A DNA stretch of 26,770 bases from contig CAMUNZ010000009.1 in assembly GCA_947090385.1 (NCBI GenBank), forward strand, positions 1 to 26,770, read 5' to 3'. The stretch comes from an uncultured Campylobacter sp. GTDB lineage: Bacteria; Campylobacterota; Campylobacteria; Campylobacterales; Campylobacteraceae. How positions within the stretch are numbered: the first letter of the stretch is position 1; each line of letters opens with the position of its first letter. Shown piece by piece: positions 24,618-26,770 of this stretch. The notes beneath the pieces are model-generated. The model saw only the letters and a list, made by a program, of their open reading frames with translations, did no database searches and was not told where the DNA came from. A program made the translations under genes and the position numbers.

Positions 24618-25824
24618 ATTTTATTTCCTTTCCTTTTACAAAAAGTTTTTCAACGCTTTTTGTATTTAAAATTAAATTTACACAAAGAGAATTTTTATTG
24701 CTATTTTGGCATTTTACAAGAGAAAAATCAGCATCAAAATCGCTAGAAATTTCACCGGCTTTATAATTTAACGCATTTGCACCACCAAAAGTCGCCATTC
24801 TTAGTAAAATTTTTGCCATTTTTTGAAGATTAAACTCGTTATGCATAAATAAATTTGCTCTTAATTCATCAAAAAAATTTAAAGAATTATTTGAACTAAG
24901 TCCGTCGGTAGCGATATTTACTTTATCAAAATTTCGAATTTTTTTAAAATTTAAAATTTTACTTCCTAAAAGTTTATTTGAACGAATGCAATGACTTACA
25001 AAATGATTTTTTTCAAATTTTTCAAAATTATCAAAATAATTACAATGAGTAAAAAGCGTATGAAGTCCGCTAAAATTTTGCAAAAATTCATCTTCGTTAA
25101 ATTGAGGTTTTGGATTTTTATTAAAATTTTGCAGCCATTTTTTAAAATTTTTATCACCATTTTTTAGCCATTTTTTTTCATAAACACTTTCTAGAAAATG
25201 AGTTGAAATCAAAAAATCATTTACTTTTGCGAAATTTGTTGTATATTTTGCAAGTTTTTTTGTAGAAGAATACGGCGAATGAAGCGAAACAGCAGGCGTA
25301 AAATTTTCATTTTTAAAAAGAGAAATTTTTTCTATTTTTTTATTAAAATTTATTATATTTTGCTCAAAAAATTCGTCATTTGCACCCAAAATTTCAACAA
25401 AAAATACAACTCTTAAATCGCAATTTTTGCATTCATCAACTTCACCAAAAAAGCTAGAAATTTCACCAAAACCAGCAACACCACTTTTTTTCATCTCGTT
25501 TATGGCTTTTAAAATTATTTTTGAGTTTACTTCTTTACTTAGATGATTTCGATTTTTTATAACAGAACTTAGCCAAATCATAAAATCACCATAAATTAAA
25601 TTTCCAAAATTCGCGCTAAATTCTAAATGAACATGCGGATTATAAAAAGCTGGCAACATCACTAAATCATCATAAATTTCGACTTTTGCATTTGGAAATT
25701 TGTTAATTAATTTATCAAATGTAGAAATTTCTTTAAATTTTTCATCAAATAAAACTGCACAATCTTCAAAAATTTCATATTTTTTGTTACAAGTAATTAT
25801 AAATTTTGGTTTAATTATTTTCAC
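24595..25824 (-). CDS. Amidohydrolase, probable aminodeoxyfutalosine deaminase (futalosine menaquinone pathway)
   Basis: A metal-dependent cytosolic deaminase of the amidohydrolase superfamily, 409 residues. Metal-binding motif HxH is at His64/His66 (PHVHLEF), the third histidine lies in STHFLES, a fourth in LHSPYSS or THCNYFD, and the catalytic aspartate in IATDGLSSNNSLNFFDEL. The closest enzymes I know, Nitratiruptor Nis0429 and Helicobacter HP0267, deaminate 6-amino-6-deoxyfutalosine in the futalosine route to menaquinone, the only quinone route in these bacteria. That substrate is an inference by family. The start is GTG 25824 with AGGA five bases upstream. It is the first gene of a nine-gene run. 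Confidence 0.85.
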   Translation of the reverse strand: MKIIKPKFIITCNKKYEIFEDCAVLFDEKFKEISTFDKLINKFPNAKVEIYDDLVMLPAFYNPHVHLEFSANFGNLIYGDFMIWLSSVIKNRNHLSKEVNSKIILKAINEMKKSGVAGFGEISSFFGEVDECKNCDLRVVFFVEILGANDEFFEQNIINFNKKIEKISLFKNENFTPAVSLHSPYSSTKKLAKYTTNFAKVNDFLISTHFLESVYEKKWLKNGDKNFKKWLQNFNKNPKPQFNEDEFLQNFSGLHTLFTHCNYFDNFEKFEKNHFVSHCIRSNKLLGSKILNFKKIRNFDKVNIATDGLSSNNSLNFFDELRANLFMHNEFNLQKMAKILLRMATFGGANALNYKAGEISSDFDADFSLVKCQNSNKNSLCVNLILNTKSVEKLFVKGKEIKFENFRFC

Positions 25825-25848
25825 TTTTATCCTTTTGATAAAATGCGG

Positions 25849-25854
25849 ATTATA
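25849..25854 (-). promoter_or_regulatory. -10 element of the amidohydrolase-sppA run
   Basis: A perfect TATAAT on the minus strand, preceded by AG, 25 bases before the GTG 25824 start. The predicted 5' leader is under 20 bases. It shares the 97-base divergent gap with the aroQ promoter. Confidence 0.6.
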
Positions 25855-25887
25855 CTAAAGTTTTATTAAAATTAAATGATTTTTTGG

Positions 25888-25893
25888 TATAAT
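25888..25893 (+). promoter_or_regulatory. -10 element of aroQ
   Basis: A perfect TATAAT, preceded by TTTTTTGG, 28 bases before the aroQ ATG. A clear -35 is not seen, as usual for Campylobacter. Confidence 0.65.
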
Positions 25894-25921
25894 TGAAACC
25901 ATTTTTTTATAAGGAATTAAT

Positions 25922-26392
25922 ATGAAAGTAATGGTAATTCAAGGACCAAATTTAAATATGCTTGGCGTAAGAGAGCCAGAAATTTATGGAAGTATGAAAC
26001 TTGAAGATATTCATACACAAATGAAAAACGCAGCTAATCAAGCAGGAATTGAAATCGAATTTTTTCAAAGCAATTATGAAGGCGAAATAGTAGATAAAAT
26101 CCAAGAATGTCTAGGAACAGCAGATGGAATAATAATAAATCCAGCAGCATATTCTCACACATCAATCGCAATTTGCGATGCGATTGCGGCAGTTAAAATT
26201 CCAACTATAGAAATTCATATTTCAAATATCAATTCAAGAGAAAAAATGCGACAAAAAAGTTTAATCACTCCTTACACAGCAGGTTTTATTTCTGGTTTTG
26301 GACCTTTTGGATATCATCTAGCTTTAATCGGAATGTTTCAAATTTTTGAAGGCATAAAAGCTTTAAAAGCGGCAAAAGAAGCAAAAAATTAA
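25922..26392 (+). CDS. aroQ: Type II 3-dehydroquinate dehydratase
   Basis: Dehydrates 3-dehydroquinate to 3-dehydroshikimate in the shikimate pathway. At 156 residues the length is typical of this dodecameric flavodoxin-like enzyme. The N terminus shows IQGPNLNMLGVREPEIYG, including the catalytic tyrosine and the active-site loop arginine. NPAAYSHTSIAI and HISNINSREKMRQKS supply the catalytic histidine and substrate contacts. The ATG has AAGGA six bases upstream. The stop TAA shares a base with the next start (TAATG), so the peptidase gene is coupled. Confidence 0.97.
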   Translation: MKVMVIQGPNLNMLGVREPEIYGSMKLEDIHTQMKNAANQAGIEIEFFQSNYEGEIVDKIQECLGTADGIIINPAAYSHTSIAICDAIAAVKIPTIEIHISNINSREKMRQKSLITPYTAGFISGFGPFGYHLALIGMFQIFEGIKALKAAKEAKN

Positions 26393-26770
26393 TGTTTATC
26401 TTAAAAAATGAAAATGCCCAATTTTACGAATGCGGATATAGTTGCGATAATGCGATTTTTTTAAATTTAGAAGAAAATTTTTTTATTACAGATGCAAGAT
26501 ATGCGATTGAAGCAAATGAAAAAATCAAAAACGCAAAAGTCATACAAAGTAATGATTTGATAAAAAGCACGAAGGAAATTTTAAAAGAGCATGAAATAAA
26601 AGAAATTTGTTTTGATCCTTATGATTTTTGTGTAGCAGATTTTGATAATTTAAAAAAAGATTTAAACATAAATTTTGTAAAAAAACCGAATTTTTCGCAA
26701 ATTTCAAGAATAGTAAAAAAAGAGGATGAAATTTTAAAACTAAAAAAATCTTCAAAAATTGGAGAAATTT
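26392..26770 (+). CDS. pepP: M24 metallopeptidase (Xaa-Pro aminopeptidase-like), 3'-truncated
   Basis: The first 126 codons of a gene that runs off the window. The ATG at 26392 overlaps the aroQ stop by one base. The visible part is the creatinase-type N-terminal domain of an M24 aminopeptidase. It begins MFILKNENAQFYECGYS, has FITDARYAIEA and ends with the helix that precedes the pita-bread catalytic domain (IVKKEDEILKLKKSSKIGE). The catalytic metal site lies beyond the window, so peptidase activity and specificity for prolyl peptides are inferred from this domain and from the aroQ-pepP arrangement that I recall in campylobacters. Confidence 0.85.
   Translation, partial: MFILKNENAQFYECGYSCDNAIFLNLEENFFITDARYAIEANEKIKNAKVIQSNDLIKSTKEILKEHEIKEICFDPYDFCVADFDNLKKDLNINFVKKPNFSQISRIVKKEDEILKLKKSSKIGEI

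Noticed and set aside
1..26770. Mobile element, CRISPR, toxin-antitoxin or poly-G contingency locus
   Set aside because: I found no transposase, integrase, spaced direct repeats or G/C run of seven or more, and gene composition is uniform along the window.

Overview
The window is chromosomal DNA of very low GC (roughly 30% by eye) that reads as a Campylobacter, or a very close Campylobacterales relative. Three things point there. The genes are packed tightly with 1-20 base overlaps. The isoprenoid gene is a fused ispDF. Several gene neighbourhoods match what I recall of Campylobacter jejuni: spoT-tyrS-nitronate monooxygenase-amiA-mnmC, dapD-mrp next to ispDF, and aroQ divergent from an amidohydrolase-sppA pair. 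I cannot name the species. Almost everything is core metabolism or cell-envelope housekeeping. I saw no prophage, insertion sequence, CRISPR array, toxin-antitoxin or defence locus, and no long poly-G contingency tract.

Layout. (1) Bases 1-7100, plus strand: the 3' part of spoT/rel, tyrS, an FMN-dependent nitronate monooxygenase-like gene, the cell-wall amidase amiA (broken by a -1 frame change) and mnmC. (2) 7089-12233, minus strand: thiC, mrp, dapD and a YbiT-type ABC-F ATPase, ending in a terminator hairpin built from the overlapping stop codons of the two convergent genes. (3) 12336-13454, plus strand: ispDF. (4) 13451-16850, minus strand: accC, an unlisted 58-codon gene, a 184-residue helical protein (perhaps TorD-like), lgt and a small FixH/YtkA-like envelope protein. 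(5) 16994-17070, plus strand: tRNA-Arg with anticodon GCG. (6) 17073-25824, minus strand: nine genes reading from an amidohydrolase of the futalosine menaquinone route through sppA, a sodium symporter, an M48 protease, prmC, an M23 endopeptidase, mgtE and a NUDIX hydrolase to a 36-residue lipoprotein that ends 2 bases from the tRNA. (7) 25922 to the end, plus strand: aroQ and the start of a pepP-like peptidase.

Functional themes are stringent response and translation (spoT, tyrS, mnmC, prmC, tRNA-Arg), envelope building and maintenance (amiA, M23, lgt, sppA, M48, accC, dapD) and cofactor or isoprenoid supply (thiC, mrp, ispDF, the futalosine deaminase, aroQ). The observation most worth following up is amiA. 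Its conserved C-terminal third, including the catalytic glutamate, lies in the -1 frame, and a canonical slippery heptamer in the correct phase sits inside the 25-base window where both frames are open. That could be programmed recoding, a pseudogene or a sequencing error. No interval longer than 300 bases lacks a gene; the longest is the roughly 140 bases between accC and the tRNA.
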